DNA of 9,479 nucleotides. Source: an uncultured Clostridia bacterium (GTDB lineage: Bacteria; Bacillota; Clostridia; Peptostreptococcales; Anaerovoracaceae). This document shows positions 1-5,313 of the stretch, one piece after another (the stretch's first letter is position 1; each line of letters opens with the position of its first letter). Location: NCBI GenBank assembly GCA_946402595.1, contig CAMIWY010000032.1, positions 1 to 9,479 on the forward strand, given 5' to 3'. Position numbers and translations under genes: made by a program. The notes beneath the pieces are model-generated. The model was not told the DNA's origin and made no database searches. It worked only from the letters and a program-made list of their open reading frames with translations.

Positions 1-229
1 AATACCTGCCGCAACGCTGGCCGCGTTCAGCCTGATCCCGGTCAACATAGAGATTTTGCTGACCATCTTCATCGCGCTGAGCACTCCGATAGGAGCGAAC
101 GTCGCAGTGTATGCACAGCTGTACGACCGCGACTATCCATATGCCTGCCAGACTGTCGCAATTACCACACTGGTATCGATAATCACTCTGCCACTGGTGC
201 TGATGCTCGCGGATCTGGTGCTGGTGTGA
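1..229 (+). CDS. AEC-family (auxin efflux carrier-like) carboxylate permease, C-terminal end only
   Basis: The reading frame enters from outside the window (first full codon at base 2) and ends at TGA 227-229, giving the last 75 residues. It holds two hydrophobic stretches around a polar loop: a helix ending in ALSTPIGANVAVYAQ, the loop YDRDYPYACQ, and a final helix with TLVSIITLPLVLML. The small-residue P-x-G-x-N segment followed by a loop and a TTLVSIITLP-type last helix is the usual C-terminus of AEC/malonate-malate permease-like carriers, which move carboxylates across the cytoplasmic membrane. It is followed directly by a terminator, so it ends its own transcript and is not in one operon with the next gene. 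The start and substrate lie outside the window. The family call rests on the C-terminal pattern alone. Confidence 0.72.
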   Translation, partial: IPAATLAAFSLIPVNIEILLTIFIALSTPIGANVAVYAQLYDRDYPYACQTVAITTLVSIITLPLVLMLADLVLV

Positions 230-264
230 CCGGGGGCAGGCAGCAACGAGTTGTATAAAGATGG

Positions 265-312
265 AACGAAAAATCATCAGGGCGGCCCGAAAAAAGGCTG
301 CTATTTTTCGTT
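265..312 (+). terminator. Intrinsic terminator after the AEC permease, possibly bidirectional
   Basis: A GC-rich stem GGCGGCC (281-287) pairs with GGCTGCT (296-302), including two G-T wobbles, around an A-rich 8-nt loop. It is followed by ATTTTT (303-308). Outside this, AACGAAAAAT (265-274) is a perfect inverted copy of ATTTTTCGTT (303-312), with 6 unpaired bases on the 5' side. The A-tract upstream and T-tract downstream mean it could also work for transcripts from the other side, although no minus-strand gene is seen. Confidence 0.75.
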
Positions 313-324
313 AAATAAATATTT
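310..324 (+). repeat. 15-bp AT-rich direct repeat, copy 1 (upstream of P1)
   Basis: GTTAAATAAATATTT occurs here and identically at 4279-4293, upstream of P3. In both places it runs straight into a 22-bp inverted repeat. It may act as an AT-rich UP-type element or as part of a regulator site. It starts inside the tail of the preceding terminator. Confidence 0.6.
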
Positions 325-343
325 TGTCGGACATAAGACAAAA
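322..343 (+). promoter_or_regulatory. Operator-like palindrome O1 upstream of P1
   Basis: Arms TTTTGTC (322-328) and GACAAAA (337-343) form a perfect dyad with an 8-nt spacer. The inner TGTC-N8-GACA (325-340) has the same half-sites and spacing as the three operators downstream of P1, P2 and P3, but a different centre (GGACATAA instead of TGACAAAG). It lies just upstream of the P1 -35 box, 69 bp centre-to-centre from O2, so a looping or activator role is possible. Binding is inferred only. Confidence 0.6.
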
Positions 344-349
344 TTTCTC

Positions 350-378
350 TTGCTTTTTCATTAACTCAGTAATAATAT
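350..378 (+). promoter_or_regulatory. Promoter P1 for the oxidoreductase gene
   Basis: The -35 TTGCTT (350-355), a 17-bp spacer and the -10 TAATAT (373-378) give a sigma-A type promoter. The likely start of transcription is A385, in the conserved YTAC context. The same -35/-10 geometry and the same distance to the downstream operator recur at P2 and P3, which makes this call much firmer than a lone match would be. Confidence 0.75.
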
Positions 379-387
379 TGCGTTACA

Positions 388-415
388 CAACTATGTCTGA
401 CAAAGGACAAAGTTG
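388..415 (+). promoter_or_regulatory. Operator O2, downstream of P1
   Basis: The invariant 16-mer TGTCTGACAAAGGACA occupies 394-409, about +10 to +25 of the transcript. The dyad TGTC-N8-GACA extends outward as CAACTATGTC (388-397) against GACAAAGTTG (406-415) with one mismatch. The position just past the start site fits a repressor or roadblock site. As RNA the same bases could fold into a 5'-end hairpin. A nested 9-bp dyad TGTCTGACA (394-402) has the GT-N3-AC core seen in many FadR-type GntR operators. Confidence 0.72.
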
Positions 416-474
416 GCCAATATGTCTAACTAATGAGATTTTTCCACTAAATGAGAAACGGAGGACAATAGACT

Positions 475-1413
475 ATGAGAATCGGATTTGTCGGATGCGG
501 CGCAATCGGAAGCTGCTATGCAAGCTATCTCGTATCCAAGCATGAAGTATGTGTTCTTGACACATTTGAACCTGTAATCGAAAACATTAAGAAGAACGGC
601 ATCCTCGTTGACATGGTTGCCCCTGGTCACGGCGACGGAAAGACCAAAGCCGTACATCCTGCAATCGCAACAACAGATCCGAAGGAGATCGGCATTGTAG
701 ACCTGCTCGTAGTATTCGTTCACTATCAGTATCTTGAGGCTGCTGTACGCAACGCTCTGCCGATGGTAGATGAGCACACAATGGTACTGTGCCTGCAGAA
801 TGGTTACGGCAACTATGATGAGATCGCTAAGGTAATCCCTGAAGAGCAGATCATTATCGGAAACACTGCATTCGGTGCTACTCCTATTTCACCGGGACAC
901 GTTGCAAACACAGGTTACGGCGGAACCAACATGGGATCACCTAAGGCTCCTATGGCTAAGGTTGAAGAGGTTGCTGAAGCATTCCGCATCGCAGGCCTTG
1001 AGACTGAAGTACATGAGAACGTATTCAATGCAATCTGGTACAAGCTGGCAGCTAACGTAGCTATCAACGGCGTCAGCGCGCTTCTTGAGACTCCTAACGG
1101 ATTCATCGCCAAGAATCAGTATGCAAACGAGCTCGCTAAGATGCTGATCAAGGAAGCTATCACAGTTGCAAACGCTTCCGGCTGCACACTCGAGTATGAA
1201 GAAGTTCTCGAGCATGCATTTGATGTATCCCGCAAGACAGATGAGACTATCAGCTCGATGGTACAGGATGTAACACATCACCGCGAGACAGAGATCAGAA
1301 TCATCAACGGTGCTGTTTCCAAGCTCGGTAAGGAGCACGGAATCCCTACACCATGCAATGACATGATCCTCAACCTCGTTCTTGCAAAACAGTCAATCTA
1401 TCTTGGAAGATAA
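475..1413 (+). CDS. Ketopantoate reductase (PanE/ApbA) family NAD(P)H oxidoreductase
   Basis: 312 residues, the usual family length. The N-terminal Rossmann fold shows GxGxxG as GCGAIG (residues 7-12) and the cofactor-side LQNG (Asn109). The C-terminal helical domain carries the expected catalytic set: Lys190, Asn194, Asn198, Asn208, Ser261 and Glu273. Their mutual spacing matches the ligand residues I recall for E. coli PanE (K176, N180, N184, N194, S244, E256), so the enzyme should be active on a 2-keto/2-hydroxy carboxylate. The family reaction is reduction of 2-dehydropantoate to pantoate in coenzyme A synthesis. No panB or panC is nearby, and the gene shares its promoter-operator with transporter and transketolase genes, so a catabolic oxidoreductase for a related acid is a serious alternative. 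The usual TEID motif reads TEIR here (Arg275). The ATG follows GGAGG (460-464) by 10 nt. It is a single-gene transcript ended by the terminator at 1463. Codon use is strongly biased (GCT, GTA, CTC, AAG), suggesting high expression. Confidence 0.83.
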   Translation: MRIGFVGCGAIGSCYASYLVSKHEVCVLDTFEPVIENIKKNGILVDMVAPGHGDGKTKAVHPAIATTDPKEIGIVDLLVVFVHYQYLEAAVRNALPMVDEHTMVLCLQNGYGNYDEIAKVIPEEQIIIGNTAFGATPISPGHVANTGYGGTNMGSPKAPMAKVEEVAEAFRIAGLETEVHENVFNAIWYKLAANVAINGVSALLETPNGFIAKNQYANELAKMLIKEAITVANASGCTLEYEEVLEHAFDVSRKTDETISSMVQDVTHHRETEIRIINGAVSKLGKEHGIPTPCNDMILNLVLAKQSIYLGR

Positions 1414-1462
1414 TGACCTTTCAGATTGAACAATAAATCACACTCCTTACAACTACACATGG

Positions 1463-1494
1463 TACGGCCCTCGTAAAAAAGGGCCGTATTTTGT
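1463..1494 (+). terminator. Strong intrinsic terminator after the oxidoreductase gene
   Basis: A perfect 8-bp stem TACGGCCC (1463-1470) / GGGCCGTA (1481-1488) encloses a 10-nt A-rich loop and is followed by TTTTGTTG. It lies about 50 nt past the stop codon and makes the 475-1413 gene monocistronic. The rest of the 302-nt gap to the next gene holds an AT-rich inverted repeat, promoter P2 and its operator. Confidence 0.9.
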
Positions 1495-1524
1495 TGTCTG
1501 AATGACCCGGAAAAAGCGAAATGG

Positions 1525-1572
1525 TTTTCGAATTTTGACAAAAAAATATTAAACTATCAAATTTTTCGAAAA
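1525..1572 (+). other. AT-rich imperfect inverted repeat just upstream of P2
   Basis: TTTTCGAA (1525-1532) is the exact reverse complement of TTCGAAAA (1565-1572), and TTTGA (1534-1538) mirrors TCAAA (1557-1561). The region between is nearly pure A/T. It ends 3 bp before the -35 box. It could be an UP element or a second regulator site, matching the upstream palindromes at P1 and P3, although its arm sequence differs from both. Confidence 0.4.
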
Positions 1573-1575
1573 TGG

Positions 1576-1604
1576 TTGCAATACGTTTCGCAAATGGATA
1601 ATAT
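1576..1604 (+). promoter_or_regulatory. Promoter P2 for the transporter operon
   Basis: The -35 TTGCAA (1576-1581), a 17-bp spacer and the -10 TAATAT (1599-1604) form the best consensus match of the three related promoters. The expected start is A1611. From -10 to operator end (1599-1635) it aligns without gaps to the P1 and P3 modules. Confidence 0.8.
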
Positions 1605-1614
1605 TGCATTACAT

Positions 1615-1640
1615 CATAATGTCTGACAAAGGACATTATG
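1615..1640 (+). promoter_or_regulatory. Operator O3, downstream of P2 (perfect 9-8-9 dyad)
   Basis: CATAATGTC (1615-1623) and GACATTATG (1632-1640) are perfectly complementary arms around TGACAAAG. The core 1620-1635 is the invariant 16-mer. It is the most symmetric of the copies and lies entirely inside the predicted transcript, starting at about +5. It works equally well on paper as a DNA operator or as an RNA hairpin at the mRNA 5' end. Confidence 0.75.
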
Positions 1641-1715
1641 ACAAAACAATAACATTTTCATACGATACGGACAGATCATTCAAACAGTTTTACAGAACGA
1701 AGGGACGTGAGTGAT

Positions 1716-2759
1716 ATGAGGAAAATAAGAACAGGACTTACAGCGATACTGGCGATGCTGATGGTGCTTACTTTATCTCTGGCCTCATGCAGCATGCCCG
1801 GGAGCTCAGAGCAATCCGGTGACTCAGGCGTAGAGTATGTTATCCGCCTGGGGCACAGTGATACAGAGGACAATCTGATCAATGTGTCCCTTATGCATTA
1901 TGCGGACTGGGTCAAAGAGCAGACTGACGGACGGGTCATCATAAGACTGTACCCGAACGAGAAACTCGGAGACAACACAGACATGGCACAGCAGCTTGTG
2001 ACCGGCGAGCTCGATGCGATGATGATGCCGCAGGGCGTTGAAGCCACATATGCTCCCAAAATCGCAACACTCGGACTTCCGTTCCTGTTCACATCATACG
2101 AGCAGGCATGGGCTGTTACGGAAGACGAAGAAGTAGCTGAAGGACTCACGCAGGGCCTTGAGGACTACAACATGATCCAGCTGGCATTCTGGGAAAACGG
2201 AATGAGGCAGATCACCAACAGCGTCAGGGAAGTGAAGACTCCTGACGATGTAAATGGTCTTAAGATCAGGATCCCTGATGATGCTATGACTGAGGCCATC
2301 TTCGGAGAGCTCGGAGCATCAACAACGAAGTTCGCCTGGAGCAAGACGTACGATGCTCTCAAGCAGGGGACCTTCGACGGACAGGAGAATCCTGTTGCCA
2401 ACATATACGCAAGCAAGATAAATGAAGTCAATTCATATATGACTCTTACCAATCATAAATACGAATCCAAGAATCTGGTATTCTCGCTCAGCACATGGAA
2501 CAAGCTTCCTGAAGACATACAGGAAGTCCTGCTGGAGGGAGCAAAGACCTTCGGACAGGAGCACCGCAATTCGGTAGCCGCTGACGAGGAGAAACAGATC
2601 GAAGAGCTGGAGAAGGCAGGCATGACTGTGATAAAAGATCCGGACATCGAAGCTTTCAAGACAGCAACAAGAGAAGTTTACACCGACTTTGAACTTCAGA
2701 ATGATTGGACGGCAAATCTGGTTGCAAGGATCCGCGAGATAGCAGCCACGGTCGACTGA
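1716..2759 (+). CDS. dctP: TRAP-type solute-binding lipoprotein (DctP family), first copy
   Basis: 347 residues when read from ATG 1716. A GTG nine bases upstream is in frame but lies only 3 nt from the weak AAGG ribosome site (1700-1703), so ATG is preferred. The first 25 residues are a lipoprotein signal (basic MRKIR, hydrophobic core, lipobox LASC with Cys25), so the protein is anchored on the outside of the membrane. DctP hallmarks follow: GHSDT (46-50), LDAMMMPQG (99-107), LGLPFLF (119-125), WENGMRQITNS (159-169) and GLKIRIP (181-187). Arg185 corresponds to the conserved TRAP arginine that binds the substrate carboxylate, and QGTFDGQENP follows at 217-226. The expected ligand is an organic or sugar acid. 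The next gene, 57 bp downstream, is an ESS-type symporter and not DctQ/DctM, which is unusual. It is about 55-60% identical, by hand count, to the second copy at 8587. Expression should follow P2 and its operator. A 31-codon frame (1619-1714) ends one base before this ATG. Confidence 0.88.
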   Translation: MRKIRTGLTAILAMLMVLTLSLASCSMPGSSEQSGDSGVEYVIRLGHSDTEDNLINVSLMHYADWVKEQTDGRVIIRLYPNEKLGDNTDMAQQLVTGELDAMMMPQGVEATYAPKIATLGLPFLFTSYEQAWAVTEDEEVAEGLTQGLEDYNMIQLAFWENGMRQITNSVREVKTPDDVNGLKIRIPDDAMTEAIFGELGASTTKFAWSKTYDALKQGTFDGQENPVANIYASKINEVNSYMTLTNHKYESKNLVFSLSTWNKLPEDIQEVLLEGAKTFGQEHRNSVAADEEKQIEELEKAGMTVIKDPDIEAFKTATREVYTDFELQNDWTANLVARIREIAATVD

Positions 2760-2816
2760 CGGTCGATTGCCGTAACCGGTTTAAGAGTGACAGAGTGATT
2801 CAGGAGGGAAATGGTT

Positions 2817-4133
2817 ATGTTTGAGACGATACTGATGGATTTTGCCTGGGCGAGCATGCTGCTCATTATAGGCCTGTTTCTGAGAGCTAAGGTGGGCATC
2901 CTGCAGAAGATGTTCATACCGGTAGCTGTTATCGGCGGGCTGGTCGGACTGCTCCTCGGCTCAGAGGTTCTCGGAAAATTCTGCCCGTACTACATACAGT
3001 GGTCGGATAATGTCAGCGGTTTTGCAAATCCGCTTCTGGCGATCCTCTTTGTAACACAGTTCATAGCACTGAAGTTCGACAGGAAGATGATCAAGAAGTG
3101 CTCCCTGATATTCCTGATCTCAGCAACCGTAATCGCAGCTCAGGTGCTGTCAGCGATGGGCATGGGCAAGCTGTTCGGTCTTCCGGACGGAGCGGCACTC
3201 CTGCCATTCGGAGCATTCTACGGGGCACATGGAATACCTCAGGTAATCGCGGGTATCTATGACACACTCGGTTACTGGAACTATGATGAGGCATCCGCAT
3301 TCGGAACGACATATGCAACTATCGGAATGCTGTACGGCATCATCGTAGGTATCGCGATCCTGAACTATGGTATCCGTAAAGGCTGGTGCGCAGCAGAGAA
3401 GTCAGGCAACCTCAGCAAGGAAGACTACACAGGTATCCTTGCCAGGGAGAACCGTTTCAAGTTCATGACTGCCTACACATCAGACATCGCCTTTGACCCG
3501 ATCACACTTCATTTCGGCATCGTGATGGGGATCATGCTGGTGGCATACGGACTTCTGAAGATCCTGCACATGGTACCGCTGTTCTCAGGCTTCGCTATCT
3601 ACGTACCTGCGATCCTGGTATCTCTGGTATTCGGGGTAGTGGTCAAGAAGACACCGGCAGCGGAGTTTATAGATAATGAGTCACTTGCCCACATCGGAAA
3701 TCTGGCACTTGAGTATCTGATCATCACAGCCATAGCAACGATGAAGCTGGACGTTATCATGAACAACGCAAGCGCTATCCTGTCGATTTCACTTGTCGGA
3801 CTGATCCTGACAACTGTGATCCTGATGATACTGCCAAAGCTGTGGCTCAAAGAGAACTGGCTCGAGAATGCAATGGTAATGTTCGGAGCATGGACCGGAT
3901 CGACAGCTACAGGAATGATGCTCCTGAAGATATCCGATCCTGAGCTTGAGACAGACGCAGGTCCTAATCTGGTAGCGGCTACACCGCTGTGGCAGATAAG
4001 TACACAGAACTTCTACCTGACGATAGCGCCGATGTTCATAGTCACGGCAGCAGGTGCAAGGAACCTTGCACTGGGAACGGCAGGAATGCTGGTCGCAGCT
4101 CTGGTGCTGGGATTCATCCTAGGAAGAAAATAA
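2817..4133 (+). CDS. ESS/GltS-like sodium:carboxylate symporter, integral membrane
   Basis: 438 residues from ATG 2817. An ATG two codons earlier (2811) is only 3 nt from AGGAGG (2802-2807), whereas 2817 has a 9-nt gap. The protein is very hydrophobic, with about ten or more membrane segments in two halves. A small-residue loop FGAFYGAHGIPQVIAG (131-146) in the first half and MFGAWTGSTATGMM (355-368) in the second resemble the paired glycine-rich re-entrant loops of glutamate:Na+ symporters (GltS: GGHG and GHCGFGLGATP). The N-terminus IPVAVIGGLVG (34-44) resembles the IPEPVAGGL stretch of GltS. The role would be Na+-driven uptake of glutamate or another carboxylate. It is second gene after a TRAP receptor, in one operon under P2. 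The match to classic GltS is distant, so the substrate is open, and it may belong to a little-studied branch of the family. Confidence 0.72.
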   Translation: MFETILMDFAWASMLLIIGLFLRAKVGILQKMFIPVAVIGGLVGLLLGSEVLGKFCPYYIQWSDNVSGFANPLLAILFVTQFIALKFDRKMIKKCSLIFLISATVIAAQVLSAMGMGKLFGLPDGAALLPFGAFYGAHGIPQVIAGIYDTLGYWNYDEASAFGTTYATIGMLYGIIVGIAILNYGIRKGWCAAEKSGNLSKEDYTGILARENRFKFMTAYTSDIAFDPITLHFGIVMGIMLVAYGLLKILHMVPLFSGFAIYVPAILVSLVFGVVVKKTPAAEFIDNESLAHIGNLALEYLIITAIATMKLDVIMNNASAILSISLVGLILTTVILMILPKLWLKENWLENAMVMFGAWTGSTATGMMLLKISDPELETDAGPNLVAATPLWQISTQNFYLTIAPMFIVTAAGARNLALGTAGMLVAALVLGFILGRK

Positions 4134-4138
4134 AGAAG

Positions 4139-4151
4139 GTCCGCTCCGGAC
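4139..4151 (+). other. Small GC hairpin after the symporter stop codon
   Basis: GTCCG (4139-4143) pairs with CGGAC (4147-4151) across a 3-nt loop, 6 nt after the stop. No T-tract follows, so it is not a standard terminator. It may protect the transcript 3' side. Confidence 0.3.
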
Positions 4152-4219
4152 AGAAAACCGGCAGCAGCACACAAAACAGATTAATCTCCTTACAAATTTT
4201 TCCCTTACTGTCATGCGCG

Positions 4220-4247
4220 GCGACAGCTTGGTCAAAGGGCTGATCGC
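4220..4247 (+). terminator. Candidate weak terminator / 3' hairpin of the transporter operon
   Basis: GCGACAGC (4220-4227) pairs with GCTG-A-TCGC (4239-4247, one bulged A) around an 11-nt loop. The nearest T-run is the TTTT within 4274-4280, too far for a textbook intrinsic terminator. The 325-nt gap 4134-4458 otherwise holds the AT repeat, the palindrome, promoter P3, its operator and the tkt leader. I see no gene in it. Some read-through from the transporter operon into tkt is possible. Confidence 0.35.
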
Positions 4248-4278
4248 TGCACAGGCACAGGGGAAAAGACGAGGTTTT

Positions 4279-4293
4279 GTTAAATAAATATTT
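4279..4293 (+). repeat. 15-bp AT-rich direct repeat, copy 2 (upstream of P3)
   Basis: GTTAAATAAATATTT is identical to 310-324 and again leads directly into a 22-bp inverted repeat. Here it is 5 bp from the -35 box, compared with 25 bp at P1. Confidence 0.6.
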
Positions 4294-4312
4294 CAGATTG
4301 CGATATCTGAAA
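4291..4312 (+). promoter_or_regulatory. Palindrome overlapping the P3 -35 box
   Basis: TTTCAGAT (4291-4298) and ATCTGAAA (4305-4312) are perfect 8-bp arms with a 6-nt spacer. The -35 box TTGCGA (4298-4303) lies in the spacer, so a protein bound here would block RNA polymerase. The arms differ from TGTC/GACA, so this may be the site of a second regulator. Confidence 0.5.
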
Positions 4313-4326
4313 AAACAATATAACAT
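4298..4326 (+). promoter_or_regulatory. Promoter P3 for the transketolase operon
   Basis: The -35 TTGCGA (4298-4303), a 17-bp spacer and the -10 TAACAT (4321-4326) are weaker in sequence than P1 and P2 but in the identical arrangement, with start expected at A4333. The leader to the tkt ATG is about 125 nt. Confidence 0.7.
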
Positions 4327-4341
4327 TGCACTACGTAACAA

Positions 4342-4357
4342 TGTCTGACAAAGGACA
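4342..4357 (+). promoter_or_regulatory. Operator O4, downstream of P3
   Basis: The same 16-mer TGTCTGACAAAGGACA as at P1 and P2, again starting 15 nt after the -10 box. The flanking arms are not symmetric here (A4341 faces A4358), unlike O2 and O3. So the core, and not the extended dyad, is what all three share. A separate hairpin TCTGAC/GTCAGA with a 5-nt loop lies just downstream at 4359-4375. Confidence 0.7.
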
Positions 4358-4458
4358 ATCTGACACACGGTCAGAACTAAACAGACAACAGACATGCATT
4401 ACGGAGTCAGTAGCAACACACGATATCCTATTTCACCACATAAAAAAAGGAGAAACAC

Positions 4459-5298
4459 ATGAACGACATTTCTATGAAAGACCTCAAGAACAAAGCAACA
4501 GAGATGCGCATGAAGGTCGTAGACATGATCTACAAGGCACAGTCCGGTCATCCGGGCGGATCCCTGTCGGCCGCTGAGTTCGTAACAGCATGCTACTTCA
4601 AGTATATGAATGTAGATCCTGAGAACCCGAAGTGGGAAGACAGAGACAGAATGGTCCTCTCCAAGGGCCATGTATGTCCGATCCAGTATGCATGTCTCGG
4701 AACACTCGGATTCTTCCCTGAGGAAGTACTCGACACACTCCGTAAGGAAGGCTCCCCTCTTCAGGGACACCCTTCAATGATCAAGTGCCCTGGCATTGAC
4801 ATCTCCACAGGTTCCCTCGGACAGGGCATGGCCTGCGCAGCAGGAATGGCTCTCGGCGGAAAGATGAACAAGAAGGACTACAAGGTCTTCTGCGTACTCG
4901 GAGACGGCGAATCTCAGGAAGGAATCATCTGGGAAGGCGCTAACACGGCCAACAAGTATAAGCTCGACAACTTCATCGTATTCGTTGATGACAACGGTCT
5001 GCAGCTTGACGGACCATGCGACGAGATCATGCCTAACGGAGACCTCGGCGAGAAGTTCAAGGCATTCGGCTGGGACGTATGCTACATCAACGGAAATGAC
5101 ATGGAAGAAGTCTGCAAAGCTCTCGACTGGTGCTACTCAGACGAAGCTCAGAACGGCAACCCTAAGGCTATCATCGGAAAGACAGTCAAGGGCAAGGGCG
5201 TAAGCTTCATGGAGAATCAGGTAGGCTGGCACGGAGTTGCTCCTAACGATGAACAGTACGCACAGGCAATGGAAGAGCTCAAGGCTCAGCTGATATAA
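4459..5298 (+). CDS. tkt: Transketolase, N-terminal (thiamine diphosphate-binding) subunit
   Basis: 279 residues, the normal size for the N-terminal half of a split transketolase. Transketolase moves two-carbon ketol units between sugar phosphates using thiamine diphosphate. Visible motifs: GHPGGSLS with His31, SKGH with His71, LQGHPS with His104, STGSLGQGM (117-124), the ThDP/Mg site GDGESQEG (148-155) leading to VDDNGLQLDG (176-185), and WHGVAPN with His258. The residues after SKGH are VCPIQYA, where most homologues have AxPALYA, a possible sign of altered substrate. ATG 4459 follows AGGAG (4448-4452) by 6 nt. The second subunit starts 15 bp after the stop, so the two are co-translated partners forming one active site at their interface. 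Regulated by P3 and O4. Codon use is strongly biased as in highly expressed genes. A variant transketolase with an unusual donor cannot be excluded. Confidence 0.92.
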   Translation: MNDISMKDLKNKATEMRMKVVDMIYKAQSGHPGGSLSAAEFVTACYFKYMNVDPENPKWEDRDRMVLSKGHVCPIQYACLGTLGFFPEEVLDTLRKEGSPLQGHPSMIKCPGIDISTGSLGQGMACAAGMALGGKMNKKDYKVFCVLGDGESQEGIIWEGANTANKYKLDNFIVFVDDNGLQLDGPCDEIMPNGDLGEKFKAFGWDVCYINGNDMEEVCKALDWCYSDEAQNGNPKAIIGKTVKGKGVSFMENQVGWHGVAPNDEQYAQAMEELKAQLI

Positions 5299-5313
5299 CA
5301 GGAGGACATTAAG

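Noticed and set aside
324..545. Plus-strand frame of 73 codons spanning P1 and the oxidoreductase start
   Set aside because: It runs through the promoter, operator and the beginning of the gene in another phase. Only its MSDKGQ start is of possible interest, discussed with the P2 leader.
430..777. Minus-strand open frame of 115 codons over the start of the oxidoreductase gene
   Set aside because: It lies opposite a gene with clear motifs, has no recognisable domain and no ribosome site. It is a shadow of the + strand codon pattern.
1535..1540. Consensus -35 TTGACA as an alternative promoter upstream of P2
   Set aside because: No acceptable -10 box lies 16-18 bp downstream, while P2 itself has the conserved geometry.
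1707..1715. GTG 1707 as the start of the first dctP
   Set aside because: It is only 3 nt from the best ribosome-site match. ATG 1716 has better spacing and gives a standard lipoprotein signal beginning MRKIR.
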